Positions 51,669 to 61,611 are shown, numbered from the stretch's first letter. The stretch: DNA of 64,000 nucleotides from Flavobacterium sp. (GCA_018401995.1 JAGYJR010000003.1:62001-126000); one strand, 5' to 3'. The notes: a model not told the origin generated them from the sequence alone. A program made the numbers and translations.

Positions 51669-51836
51669 ATGTTTGAATTTCAACAGTATTTATGCTTTTT
51701 ACTTTTCTTAACCATTTTAACGATTGGTTTTTGGTTAATGATTTTCTTAGTAGGATTTGTTCACTATTGGTTGGGCGGTGCTATTATGGAATTGATCAAA
51801 GAGAAAAGAAATAAAGGCAAAGAAGACAAAGAATAG
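51669..51836 (+). CDS. Small membrane protein, 55 residues
   Basis: A short frame starting at the ATG at 51669: MFEFQQYLCFLLFLTILTIG, one or two membrane helices continuing FWLMIFLVGFVHYWLGGAI, then a strongly charged tail KEKRNKGKEDKE. Hydrophobic-then-charged layout, an in-frame ATG and a terminator 20 bp after the stop support a real gene. No family is recognised. It could be an accessory of CorA by position, but that is only a guess. Confidence 0.6.
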   Translation: MFEFQQYLCFLLFLTILTIGFWLMIFLVGFVHYWLGGAIMELIKEKRNKGKEDKE

Positions 51837-51856
51837 TTTTAACTATTTTTATCAAT

Positions 51857-51888
51857 AAAAAAGTCCCGATTCAATCGGGACTTTTTTT
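51857..51888. terminator. Bidirectional intrinsic terminator
   Basis: AAAAAAGTCCCGAT, loop TCA, ATCGGGACTTTTTTT. It lies between the small membrane protein and the convergent outer-membrane receptor gene. Confidence 0.9.
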
Positions 51889-51905
51889 GTATTGCTATGT
51901 GATGA

Positions 51906-54346
51906 TTAACCCATAAAGTCGCCATCACCACCGTTGTCATCTCTTCTTGGCTGTCTGTCTCTTTCGTTTTTCTTTCTGTTAAAACGGTAAGTGAAAGAAA
52001 GTGTGATTTGTCTTTCTCTCCACTGCATTTCGCTGTACGAGTTTACGATATTAGGAATATTAGTTTCCATAATACGTTTTCTAGAGTTGAATAAATCGCT
52101 TACGTTTAAAGCAATTGTTCCTTTGTCTTTTAATACATCTTTGCTAAATGCCATATTCATAGATGCTACACCAAGTGAGCGACCTTGAGCATTCGTTTGT
52201 GGCGCATTATAAGTTGCATTTGCTTGCCAATCAATTTTGTATGGTAAAGTAACTTTAGAGTTAATTCTTGCAAACCAAGTCAAAGCAACATTGTCAAAAT
52301 TTTGAGTAACTACTTCGTCTAAATAATTTATATAACTAAACGTTCCTTGTGTTTCATTTCTAAAGAAATTAAAGTTACCGTTCAAACGCCACCATTTGTA
52401 AGGTGAATAATTTAAATTAAATTCAAATCCAGCGCGATATTCGTTAGCTAAGTTAATTGGTGTACTCACAATTACAGGAACTCCATTTACAAATAAACCG
52501 GATTCTTTTCTGATGAATTGGAAGGAATCATTGGTAATATTTATATATGCCGAAGTATTAAATGTAAGTTTATCCCATCTTTTCAAATAGCCTAAATCAA
52601 TAGCGTCAGTTAATGAAGGATCTAAATCTGGATTTCCTTGGAATATATTAATGTTACTTGAATAAGAAGAGAATGGATTTAAAAATCGTCCTCTTGGTCG
52701 GTTAATTCTTTTACTGTAACTTAAACTTATTGAACTAGATTCTGAAAATTCATAGTTAAAAGTTGCAGACGGAAATAAATTATTATATTTTTTGTTATTG
52801 AAACTATTTGAAGTTAAAGAATTTACATCAATGTTACTGTCTTCAAAACGTAAACCAAAGAAATAAGAGAATTTATTGATTTTTGAACCATATTGCATAT
52901 AAAGTGCATTTACATATTCATTGTATTCCAAAGTATTAGAATATGGTGAAGCTGGTTGAATTTCAAATTTGGTTAAACTTTCTAAAAAACTACCTCTATA
53001 ACCAGCTTCAAATCTTGAATCTTTACCAATTGGTAATACGTAGTCTGATTGAATTAAGTTTCTTTGTTGTTTTTGATTATTTAGGGTAGTTTCTGAAAAT
53101 AATGTTGTTGGATCACCAATTACCTGGTCAGTAATAACCGAATTTTCATTGTCTCTGTTAGAAGATACTGCAATGTCAAGAGTTAGAACATGATCGTCTT
53201 TTTTAAATTTTTTAACAAAATTTGATGCATATTCGATACTAAAATCCTCGCTTCTCTCATCGTTTAAACGATTTCTAACAAAAGTAGGATTCTTTAGAGC
53301 ATCAAAATTATAGAAAAAAACATTATTAGGGTTATGACCACGGTTTTCTCTAAATGTTAAGGCATTAGTCCAAGTTAAAGATTCTGTAAGGTTTAAGTCT
53401 ATTCCAAAATTCATGTTATAGCCTTCTCTTAAACGTTCATTGGTTCTTCTTTCATTGATGAACTGACTTGTTGTTCCATCTGGATTGAAATATTCAGCAT
53501 CAGTTAATGAATTTCCTAGATTATTTCTGTAGTTATACCCAAAATTAGAGAACAAGTTATATGTATCACTTTTTTTGTTGATGCTAGAGCTCACACCATA
53601 AGTTTCTGGATCACCAGCTGATAAAATAATTGAGCCATTTAAACCATTCGCTTTTCCTTTTCTCAATACAATATTGATGATTCCACCACCACCTTCTGCA
53701 TCATATCTTGCTGATGGATTAGTGATTACTTCTACTTTTTCCACGGCATCAGCTGGTAATAATCTAAGTGCATCAGCAATATTTAATCCAGCTAAACCGA
53801 TGGTCTACCATCAATTAATATTTTTACATTTCGTTACCTCTTAATGCAACATTTTCCAGCGTCTACTGTTACTGATGGAACGTTATCTAAAACATCACTA
53901 ACGGTTCCTCCTTTAATCATCATATCTTTCCAACATTGTAAACTCGCTTATCTAGTTTTATTTCAACAGTAGAACGTTCAGCAATTAATTCTACACCTTC
54001 TAACTGAGCAATATCTGCTTCAAGAAATAGAGTTCCGAAATTGGCATCTTCGGTAAAAGTCCTATTTTTTATCTCAACTGTTTTAAAGGAAATATATTCG
54101 AAACGTACATTGTAAGTACCACTAGGCACTTCAAAAGAAAAATCTCCGTTCATATCGGTTACACTTCCTGATAATGCTCCTTCTTTATTAGCATTTTCAA
54201 AAACAACACACATTCAATGGGAAATCTGTTCCTTTTTTCGAAAATTTTACCTGAAATTTTAATTTTTTAGCTTCTGGTCTTTTTTGAGCAAATGAAATTG
54301 TCGTGACACAAAAGGGCTGTAATAAAAGTTTAAATAAGTTTGACAT
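51906..54346 (-). pseudogene. TonB-dependent-receptor-like outer membrane barrel protein (PF14905), frameshifted
   Basis: The long frame 51906-53744 encodes the barrel (612 residues) with VITNPSARYDAEGGGGIINI at its start, SISLSYSKRINRPRGRFLNP and a C-terminal aromatic barrel end ITLSFTYRFNRKKNERDRQP. Frame 53920-54213 encodes the carboxypeptidase-like regulatory domain (SVTDMNGDFSFEVPSGTYNV). Between them, ILIDGRPSGLAGLNIADALR-type plug sequence is spread over several frames. The signal region begins at the ATG at 54346 (SNLFKLLLQPF, then ISFAQKRP). At least four short indels lie in 53745-53930 and 54205-54290. Without them it would be a normal outer-membrane protein of about 810 residues. 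Confidence 0.78.
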
Positions 54347-54397
54347 GGTTTAATGATTATTTTTCTGTTTGATGGCAAAAGTAGGTTTAGGTTTAAT

Positions 54398-54760
54398 CTA
54401 CGAATGCCAAATCTTTGTTAAATAATCATAGTATTTTGTTAATGTTTTCTTTAGGTCGCGCAATAACGGCTTTGTTTTGACTATAATTGGTCGTTCGATT
54501 AATTTAGGATTGGATAACATAGCATCAATTATTTCGTCATCAGAGAACACTTTACCTTCAGTTCTCAATCCAAATACTTTCTTGGTTCTAACTAATTCTA
54601 TAGGTTCAATACTGAGTTTATTGATTATATCAATCAATCTCTTCTTTAGTGAACGGTTCGTCTAAGTATTTTCTAACGGTAAGAGGTTCATTCAAAAGTT
54701 CTAATTGCATAAACCTTCTCTAGATTTCGTGCAACGTGGATTGTGATAAATGGTAATCAT
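54398..54760 (-). pseudogene. Arsenate reductase (ArsC/Spx) family protein, frameshifted
   Basis: The ATG at 54760 gives MITIYHNPRCTKSREGL with the glutaredoxin-type redox cysteine. A shifted frame then gives LELLNEPLTVRKYLDEPFTK, and a third gives IIDAMLSNPKLIERPIIVKT, the arginine-containing RPI block of ArsC. Breaks are near 54705 and 54635 (one extra T in GATTGAT). About 115 residues were expected. Family members reduce arsenate with glutathione or thioredoxin, or act as Spx-like regulators; no other arsenic gene is nearby. Confidence 0.75.
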
Positions 54761-54840
54761 ATTTTTTAGCAAAAGTAATAAAATTATCTGTATTTGAAAC
54801 TTTTATAGTACTTGGGTGACTTATTAGAAAAATCAAACTA

Positions 54841-55717
54841 TGTACATCGAACAAGCCAAAAAATTAAAGTCACACCCTATTTTATTCTTTATTTTACCAG
54901 CTGGATTTATTTTTTAATGATTGTAAATACAATTATGTTGCTGGAATTGACATCAATGTAGTCATTAAAAATACTATTGATACTTTGGAGTCAATGCTAC
55001 CTTTGTAATGCTAATTGCGCCTTTATCTATTGCTCTATTTGTTGTTTTATTTTAGCTAAATTCATTCAAGGACAAAGTTTAACAAGCTTAACAACTTCTC
55101 GTCCAAAATGGATTGAAACGCGTATTATTTTCATTTTCAACAATAATTACTGTTTCTATGATTGTTGCTCTTATTATGCTACTCCAGAAAATTTTGTTTG
55201 GAACTTCAATTTGAGAAGTTTTTTACCTTTTTTAGTTTTGGCTTTGCTTTTAATTCCATTACAAACGAGTTTTGAAGAATATTTATTCCGTGGACAGTTG
55301 ATGCAAGGATTAGTTACCAATAGCCGTTTGATTCCGTTATTAGTGACATCTATTTTATTCGGATTAATGCATATGGGAAATCCTGAAGTGGGAAAAGTAG
55401 GTTATATAATAATGGTTTATTACATTGGAACAGGTTTGTTTTTGGGCGTATTAACTTTAATGGATGAAGGTTTAGAATTGGCTTTAGGATTTCATGCGGC
55501 AAATAATTTGGTTGGAGCTTTGCTTTTAACTGCTGATTGGACTGCTTTTCAAACTCATTCTGTATTAAAAGATGTTTCAGAACCATCAGCAGGATTTGAA
55601 ATTATTCTTCCTGTTTTTGTTATTTTCCCATTACTACTTTTTCTTTTTGCTAAAGTTTATAAATGGAATAATTGGAAGGAAAGACTAACGGGATCTCTAC
55701 AAAATATATCCGAATAA
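54841..55717 (+). pseudogene. CPBP family intramembrane metalloprotease, N-terminal half frameshifted
   Basis: The intact 3' part contains the three CPBP motifs: SFEEYLFRGQLMQG (E-E-x-x-x-R), LFGLMHMGNPE (F-x-x-x-H) and GFHAANNLVGALL (H-x-x-x-N), between hydrophobic helices. The N-terminal part begins at ATG 54841 (MYIEQAKKLKSHPILFFIL) and needs frame changes near 54915, 54955, 54990, 55050 and 55120. One usable open frame starts at 54977 but its first 75 residues (Cys/Tyr-rich) are off frame. The family processes prenylated or other membrane proteins, or confers bacteriocin self-immunity. Stop is 1 bp before the MenE-like start. Confidence 0.75.
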
Positions 55718-55718
55718 T

Positions 55719-56765
55719 ATGCAAGTTCCTCATTATAAAAGCATTCACAACCGATTTAAAATCAATGGTTTTACTTTAGAACGCGAAGAAATTTTTCAAT
55801 TGGCTTTCACCCTAATTAGAGAAGGTGATGATTTCGAAATTGAAGCTGGAATTTTTCTAATGGATTGGTTTGATGAAAATGATTATGTTGATACACAAAC
55901 TTCTGGTACAACAGGAACACCTAAAATGATTCGAATTTCCAAACAAGCTATGGTGCATTCTGCTATTGCAACTGGCGATTTTTTAGGATTAAAACCTGGA
56001 AATACCGCCTTGCATTGTTTGCCATGTCGATTTATTGCGGGTAAAATGATGTTGGTACGAGCTATAATTTTAGGTTTGGAAATGGATTTAGTTTCTCCCA
56101 AAGGCAATCCGATACCTAATAAACACAAAGTTTATGATTTTTCGGCTATGGTTCCGTTACAAGTGGAACATACCTTGTCACAATTGAATCAAATTAAGAA
56201 ATTGATTGTTGGTGGAGCTAAAATTGCACCTTCATTAGTAAACCAACTACAAAATTGTGATATCAAAGTTTATGAAACCTATGGTATGACAGAAACCATT
56301 ACGCATATTGCTGCCAAAAGAATTGATGAGGACTATTTTCAAACTTTACCAAACGTGACAGTTAATATAGATGATAGAAGTTGTTTGATAATTGATGCAC
56401 CCAATATTTTAGAAGAAAAAATTGTAACCAATGATATTGTAAATTTAGTTTCACCAACTAGTTTTCAGTGGTTAGGACGTTACGATAATGTGATAAATAG
56501 TGGAGGAGTAAAACTATTTCCAGAACGTATTGAAGAAAAATTGCAAGAGGCATTTTCAGTTCCGTTTTTTATTGCATCGGAAAGTGACGAACATTTAGGT
56601 GAGAAAGTGATTTTGGTAATAGAATCAGAAGAATTTCCATTAGCAGCAACAATTTTTGATGTTTTAGAAAAGTATGAAAAACCTAAGAAAGTTTATTTTA
56701 CTCCTAATTTTACAAAAACAGAAACAGGAAAGATAAATAGAATTAAAACGTTGAAAAAATCATAA
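55719..56765 (+). CDS. menE: AMP-binding enzyme, o-succinylbenzoate-CoA ligase-like
   Basis: A 348-residue short adenylate-forming enzyme. TQTSGTTGTPKMIRISKQAM is the P-loop, LHCLPCRFIAGKMMLVRAII the substrate pocket, VYETYGMTETITHIA the A5 motif, WLGRYDNVINSGGVKLFPER the A7/A8 hinge, and TETGKINRIKTLK the A10 lysine. The compact size, with a reduced N-terminal domain, is usual for Bacteroidota MenE, which activates o-succinylbenzoate in menaquinone synthesis. Other men genes are not in the window, so the substrate is inferred from family resemblance. The gene is followed closely by a membrane protein (3 bp) and a dehydrogenase. Confidence 0.78.
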   Translation: MQVPHYKSIHNRFKINGFTLEREEIFQLAFTLIREGDDFEIEAGIFLMDWFDENDYVDTQTSGTTGTPKMIRISKQAMVHSAIATGDFLGLKPGNTALHCLPCRFIAGKMMLVRAIILGLEMDLVSPKGNPIPNKHKVYDFSAMVPLQVEHTLSQLNQIKKLIVGGAKIAPSLVNQLQNCDIKVYETYGMTETITHIAAKRIDEDYFQTLPNVTVNIDDRSCLIIDAPNILEEKIVTNDIVNLVSPTSFQWLGRYDNVINSGGVKLFPERIEEKLQEAFSVPFFIASESDEHLGEKVILVIESEEFPLAATIFDVLEKYEKPKKVYFTPNFTKTETGKINRIKTLKKS

Positions 56766-56768
56766 ATA

Positions 56769-57182
56769 ATGGATCAGAAATTAAAAACCTTACAGATTAT
56801 TCACTTAAGTATTTGTGCTGGGGTTATTTTAGGTTATGTCATTTTAGGAGATTTTTCTCCAGAAGTATTACAAATGCCAATTGTAGATAGTAACTCCGTA
56901 ATATATGCTATAATTCCTTTAATTGCTTTTGTTTTTAGTAATTTTATATTTCGTTCACAAATCAATAAAATAGATGTTAAAGTTTCATTTGATGAACAAT
57001 TTCCAATGTATCAAACAGCATCAATTGTTCGTTGGGCAATTCTAGAAGGTGCAGCATTTGTACTTTTAATTCTAAAAAAGGATTTTATTTTATTTGGTAT
57101 ACTTTTGATTGTTTACTTACTATTATTATTTCCTTCTGAGTTTAAAGTAAAAAGTGATTTGGAAAAAATAAAAATTAAATAA
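56769..57182 (+). CDS. Four-helix membrane protein, unknown
   Basis: A 137-residue protein with membrane helices LSICAGVILGYVILGDF, VIYAIIPLIAFVFSNFIF, IVRWAILEGAAFVLLILK and FILFGILLIVYLLLLFPSE. The conserved-looking loop is FDEQFPMYQTASIVRWAILE. Similar flavobacterial proteins are sometimes loosely labelled as transporters; nothing in the sequence shows transport. It is between menE-like and the dehydrogenase gene, with 3-bp and 7-bp gaps, so the three are probably one operon. Confidence 0.72.
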   Translation: MDQKLKTLQIIHLSICAGVILGYVILGDFSPEVLQMPIVDSNSVIYAIIPLIAFVFSNFIFRSQINKIDVKVSFDEQFPMYQTASIVRWAILEGAAFVLLILKKDFILFGILLIVYLLLLFPSEFKVKSDLEKIKIK

Positions 57183-57189
57183 TAAATTC

Positions 57190-58179
57190 ATGAAAACACT
57201 AGTCTATAGTTCGCACGGTTTTGATCAGCCTTTTTTACAAAAGTTTGCGAATTCTATTCATGAAATTGCATTTACAGAAGAAGCATTGAATGAAACTACA
57301 GCTCAACTCTCAAAAGGATTTGAAGCAGTTGCTCTTTTTTCATCAGATAAGGCGAATGCTACTGTTTTGGAAATTTTAAAACAAAACGGCGTTAATTTTA
57401 TTGCGTTGCGTTCCGTAGGTTATGATCACGTAGATTTAAATAAAGCACAAACTTTAGGAATTAAAGTAGCTAATATTCCGGAGTATTCTCCTTATGCTAT
57501 TGCCGAACATGCGGTAACCTTATTACTAGCGTTAAATAGAAAAGTGATTTTAGCCAATGAATTAATGAAAACTAATGATTTTAGATTGGATCAATTAGTA
57601 GGTTTTGATTTGCAAGGAAAAACAGTTGGAATAGTGGGAACAGGTAAAATTGGTAGTGCATTTACTAAAATCATGCACGGTTTTGGATGTAAACTTTTAG
57701 GTTATGATATTGCTGAAAATACCGATTTAATAGCAAAAACCAATATTCAATATACTTCGCTCGAAGAATTATGTAAGCAATCAGATGTCATTTCTATTTG
57801 TTGTCCGTTAAATACAGAAACTAAATATATGTTCAACAAAAGCACATTCGCCTTAATGAAAAAAGGCGTGTATTTCATTAATACAGCTAGAGGCGGCATT
57901 GTGAATACTGTTGATTTAATTGAAGCTATAGAAAATAAAACAGTTGCAGCAGCAGGTTTGGATGTTTATGAAAACGAAAATGGTATTTTCTTCAAAGATT
58001 TATCCAATAAAGTACTAGTAGATGATTTATTTGAGAAGTTACGTTCTTATTCCAATGTTCTTATAACTGGACACCAAGCGTTTCTTACTCAAGAAGCACT
58101 AACGAGTATTTCCCAAATCACTATGGAAAATTTATCGAATTGGGAACAATTTGGAAAGTCGTCAAATGATTTGAATTAA
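57190..58179 (+). CDS. D-2-hydroxyacid dehydrogenase (D-lactate dehydrogenase-like)
   Basis: A 329-residue enzyme. FIALRSVGYDHVDLNKAQ is in the substrate domain, TVGIVGTGKIGSAFTKIM is the NAD site (G-x-G-x-x-G), FINTARGGIVNT has the catalytic arginine, GLDVYENENGIFF the glutamate region, and ITGHQAFLTQEAL the catalytic histidine. The VYENENG-FF loop is typical of the LdhA/VanH group that reduces pyruvate to D-lactate. Its last codon overlaps the convergent M1 peptidase gene by 4 bp. Confidence 0.88.
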   Translation: MKTLVYSSHGFDQPFLQKFANSIHEIAFTEEALNETTAQLSKGFEAVALFSSDKANATVLEILKQNGVNFIALRSVGYDHVDLNKAQTLGIKVANIPEYSPYAIAEHAVTLLLALNRKVILANELMKTNDFRLDQLVGFDLQGKTVGIVGTGKIGSAFTKIMHGFGCKLLGYDIAENTDLIAKTNIQYTSLEELCKQSDVISICCPLNTETKYMFNKSTFALMKKGVYFINTARGGIVNTVDLIEAIENKTVAAAGLDVYENENGIFFKDLSNKVLVDDLFEKLRSYSNVLITGHQAFLTQEALTSISQITMENLSNWEQFGKSSNDLN

Positions 58180-59804
58180 TCAGCTTCAATCACATTAATA
58201 AAAAATCTGTTATCGAAAATTTCAAAACTTTTACTTTTCTTGAAATTCTTTAATTTGATTTTTTGTTTTTGAGTGGTTGGATGCAAACGAACAATTTCTT
58301 TTCCAAAAGCAATATCAATAGGCATATTGAAATCGGAATTCACGTTTTTCCATTGGTATTGCAATTCATTTCCAATTTTCTTATACTCAAATTCAGGAAT
58401 GTTTGTTGTATATAGATATTGTTTGAAAATAGGTGTTAAATCCATATTAGTTTGCTCATTGAAATAAGCAATTACCATTTCGGTCGTAATAATTTGTTTC
58501 TTGAAATGTTCGCTATAGTTGTATAACAATTGCCACCATTTGGTATCATCGTTTATCACATGTCGCAAAGTGTTTAAAAGTAACGAACCTTTGTAATACA
58601 TATCACCTGAACCTCTTTTATTAACTCCGTAAGTTCCAATTATAGGTTTGTCGTTTTGTACATTTCTCGCTTGTCCGTTTACGTATTTTAAAGCGGCTTC
58701 GTATCCTTTCATGCATTCTACAAAAACAGTTTCCGTATAAGTCGTAAAACCTTCATGAATCCACATATCTGCAATATCTTGACTGGTAATACTGTTACCA
58801 AACCATTCGTGACCCGTTTCGTGAATTATAATATAGTCAAAAAACATCCCAACACCAGTTCCCGATAAATCCGATCCTAAATAACCTTTTCTGTATTTAT
58901 TTCCGTAAGCAACAGCGCTTTGATGTTCCATACCCAAATACGGAGTTTCTACCAATTTAAATCCGTCTTCGGCAAATGGATAATTCCCAAATTTCGATTG
59001 GAAGCAATTCATCATGGGTTTTACATCAGCATCAAAATGGATTTTTGCTTTTTCAGCATTTTCTCGCAATACATAATAATCGATATCCAAATTAGGCAAG
59101 CTATCCGAGTAATGAACATAATCCCCAATATTTACGGTAATAGAGTAGGTGTTGATTGGATTTTTTACTTCCCAATCCCATCTGGTGTAACCGTTTCCTA
59201 AATCGGTACTTCCTTTAAATCTTCCGTTAGAAACATTCATCAATCCGTTTGGAACAGCAATTTTTACTGAAGTTCCAAAATCAGGTTCATCACTTTGTGA
59301 ATCTTTCACGGGATACCACAAACTTGCACCAGTTCCTTGCACGGCAACACCAATAAAATCTTTTCCATTACTGTCTTTTTTGAAAACAAATCCGCCATCC
59401 CAAGGAGCATTTTTAGCAATTTTAGGATTTCCGTTATACATAAATCGAATCGTATAAACCGAATCTTGAATCAATGATGATGGAAACTGAACAAAAACAG
59501 CATTTTCTTCTCGAACATATTCCAATTTACCAAATTTTTGATGGGTAATGCTGTCAATTTTCATGTTATCAAACAAGTCCAATTGAATTTTTTTCGTTGG
59601 ATTAACTGCTTTAAACGTAATATCATTGTAACCAATAATTTCCTTATTTTCAGGATTGATGGTGATGTTTAAATCGTATCGCAAGACATCAAAACTCGTA
59701 CGTTCGACACGTAAACCACCAAACAAAGAATCTTTTCTTGTAAATTGTGCTTGCGCAAAACCAAAACCGAAACAAATAAAAAGGACAACTAATTGATTTT
59801 TCAT
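58176..59804 (-). CDS. M1 family metallopeptidase, short form, secreted
   Basis: A 542-residue zinc peptidase with a signal peptide (MKNQLVVLFICFGFGFAQA). The substrate motif is GMEHQSAVAYGN (G-x-M-E-N-like with H), and the zinc site is HETGHEW (His328, Glu329, His332) with the third ligand in MWIHEGFTTYTE. It ends soon after the catalytic domain with YEYKKIGNELQYQWKNV, lacking the large C-terminal helical domain of the copy at 19021. Function is broad aminopeptidase activity in the periplasm or on the surface. Confidence 0.9.
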   Translation of the reverse strand: MKNQLVVLFICFGFGFAQAQFTRKDSLFGGLRVERTSFDVLRYDLNITINPENKEIIGYNDITFKAVNPTKKIQLDLFDNMKIDSITHQKFGKLEYVREENAVFVQFPSSLIQDSVYTIRFMYNGNPKIAKNAPWDGGFVFKKDSNGKDFIGVAVQGTGASLWYPVKDSQSDEPDFGTSVKIAVPNGLMNVSNGRFKGSTDLGNGYTRWDWEVKNPINTYSITVNIGDYVHYSDSLPNLDIDYYVLRENAEKAKIHFDADVKPMMNCFQSKFGNYPFAEDGFKLVETPYLGMEHQSAVAYGNKYRKGYLGSDLSGTGVGMFFDYIIIHETGHEWFGNSITSQDIADMWIHEGFTTYTETVFVECMKGYEAALKYVNGQARNVQNDKPIIGTYGVNKRGSGDMYYKGSLLLNTLRHVINDDTKWWQLLYNYSEHFKKQIITTEMVIAYFNEQTNMDLTPIFKQYLYTTNIPEFEYKKIGNELQYQWKNVNSDFNMPIDIAFGKEIVRLHPTTQKQKIKLKNFKKSKSFEIFDNRFFINVIEAD

Positions 59805-59870
59805 TGGAATAAATTTGAAATGTAAATATAAGTGAATGGAATTAGAGTTTTGTTACAATAACTTGAATTT

Positions 59871-61538
59871 TTAAAAAGTAGGAGCAACAGTAATTGTCAT
59901 TTGTTCTCTAATTTCGGGATGTTCAAAAGTCAAACTTTCGGCGTGTAAATGTAAGCGGTTGGCTTTTTGTCCATACAAATCATCGCCAACAATAGGTGTT
60001 TTTAATCCTAATTCATGAGAAGCATGCACTCTTAATTGATGCGTTCTTCCCGTTATTGGGTAAAAGTAAACTAAAGTTTGATTGTTTCTCACTTCAACCT
60101 TTTCCCATTTGGTTTGTGCTGGTTTTCCGTGTTCGTAGCAAACTAATTGCCGTGGTCGGTCTTCTAAATCAACTCGTAATGGTAAATCGATAAATCCTTC
60201 ATTGGTTTCCAAAATGCCATCTAATAAAGCTACATAGCGTTTTTTTATGGTTCTTTTTATGAATTGTGATTGTAGCTTTACATACGTAGCTTCATCTTTA
60301 GCAATTAGCATCAAGCCTGAAGTTGACATATCCAAACGATGCACAATTAGCGGCCCAGTGGCATTGGGAAACATTTCTTTGATTCTTTGATACACGGAAT
60401 CAGAAATAATTTTTCCAGGAACCGAAAGAAATTCCGCTGGTTTGTTTATTACCAATAACACTTCGTCTTCATATACAATTTCAATAGTTTTTCCTTCTGC
60501 TGGATTTTCTTGAAACGGATTAGCTTCCATCTCTAAACCTTTCAACATGTGCGATAATAAAATAGGTTCGCACTTACTTTTACAAGCGGGATAAAATTGT
60601 TTATGTTTTCGAATTTCTGATTTTGGCGATTGTCCCCACCAAAATTCAGCCATTGCAATGGGTTTTAAATGATGTTCGAAAGCATAATGCAATAACTTTG
60701 GCGCAGCACATTCACCAGCACCAGCAGGCGGATTGTTATTGAAAATTTCTCCAATACTTTTTCGTTCTCCAAATTGGTTTAAAAACGAATATTCCGCAAA
60801 TAATTTTTGTTGTAAAGCTCCAGATTTTATTCGACGTTCTTCTTTGAGTTGGTTAATTTCTTCCAAAAGTAAATGGACTTCTTTTTGCGCATTTTCGATT
60901 TGAAAATTCCAGTATTTGGACATTTTTTTGAGCAAAATGCTTTCTTTTTTGCTTTCTTCGGAAAGTTCTGATTCTAGAGTTTTGATTTCAGTTGAAAATA
61001 AATTGGTGAATGAAATTCGTTTTTCATCGCGTTCCAACTTTAATCTTTTTATTTTATTTTTTTGATTTTGAATATCGGTTGCAGCTTCAGTTTTAGTTTT
61101 TTCTAATTGAATTTTCTTGATTTGAAGTTCGTTTGAATTTTCTAAAATTTCGATTTGATGATTGATTGCATTTAAAACTTCTTCTTCTTTTTTGAAAAAA
61201 CCATCTTCTTGCAACATGTCAAAAATTGTTGGAACAAAATAGTTCAGCTGATTTACACCTGCCAATTTTCCTGAAAAAGCCCATAAATAGCCTAATTCAC
61301 CTTCTTGATTTTCACAAACCAAAACCCCAAACATTTTTCCAATAACTAAACCTTCCTGATTTTCTCTCAACCCGAAATTATGTTCAAAATCGGTTTGCGT
61401 TTCTAAATAGGATTGCAATTCAGTTGCAGCAATAATGCTCAATTCATGCGGTTCGTAATAAAAGGGAAACGTAAATTTCTCTGGTAAAGAAATACCTGAA
61501 ATATTGGTTTTGAAAGATTGAAGCAATGATTTTGACAT
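59871..61538 (-). CDS. RluA family pseudouridine synthase with long N-terminal extension
   Basis: A 555-residue protein. The catalytic domain (about 345-555) has IVHRLDMSTSGLMLIAKDEA with the nucleophilic aspartate, then YVALLDGILETNEGFIDLPL and FYPITGRTHQLRVHASHELG. The first 340 residues are unusual for RluA: a globular start (LSIIAATELQSYLETQ), a coiled coil (about 145-245) and a Cys-rich stretch AGAGECAAPKLLHYAF to PACKSKCEPIL. Long forms like this occur in other Bacteroidota as far as I recall. The enzyme isomerises uridines in rRNA or tRNA; the target base is not known. A REP-like element lies directly upstream. Confidence 0.87.
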   Translation of the reverse strand: MSKSLLQSFKTNISGISLPEKFTFPFYYEPHELSIIAATELQSYLETQTDFEHNFGLRENQEGLVIGKMFGVLVCENQEGELGYLWAFSGKLAGVNQLNYFVPTIFDMLQEDGFFKKEEEVLNAINHQIEILENSNELQIKKIQLEKTKTEAATDIQNQKNKIKRLKLERDEKRISFTNLFSTEIKTLESELSEESKKESILLKKMSKYWNFQIENAQKEVHLLLEEINQLKEERRIKSGALQQKLFAEYSFLNQFGERKSIGEIFNNNPPAGAGECAAPKLLHYAFEHHLKPIAMAEFWWGQSPKSEIRKHKQFYPACKSKCEPILLSHMLKGLEMEANPFQENPAEGKTIEIVYEDEVLLVINKPAEFLSVPGKIISDSVYQRIKEMFPNATGPLIVHRLDMSTSGLMLIAKDEATYVKLQSQFIKRTIKKRYVALLDGILETNEGFIDLPLRVDLEDRPRQLVCYEHGKPAQTKWEKVEVRNNQTLVYFYPITGRTHQLRVHASHELGLKTPIVGDDLYGQKANRLHLHAESLTFEHPEIREQMTITVAPTF

Positions 61539-61553
61539 AAGAGATTTGTTTTT

Positions 61554-61611
61554 GTCATGCTGAATTTATTTCAGCATCTAAAAAAAGATCCCGAAACAAG
61601 TTCGGGATGAC
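61554..61611. repeat. REP-like element with two inverted hairpins
   Basis: GTC, hairpin ATGCTGAA-TTTAT-TTCAGCAT (61557-61577), spacer CTAAAAAAAG, hairpin ATCCCGAA-ACAAG-TTCGGGAT (61588-61608), GAC. Each half is GTC plus an 8-bp stem with a 5-nt loop, in inverted orientation, as in BIME-type pairs. It lies between the leftward carboxylase and pseudouridine synthase genes and could also terminate or stabilise the carboxylase transcript. Confidence 0.8.
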
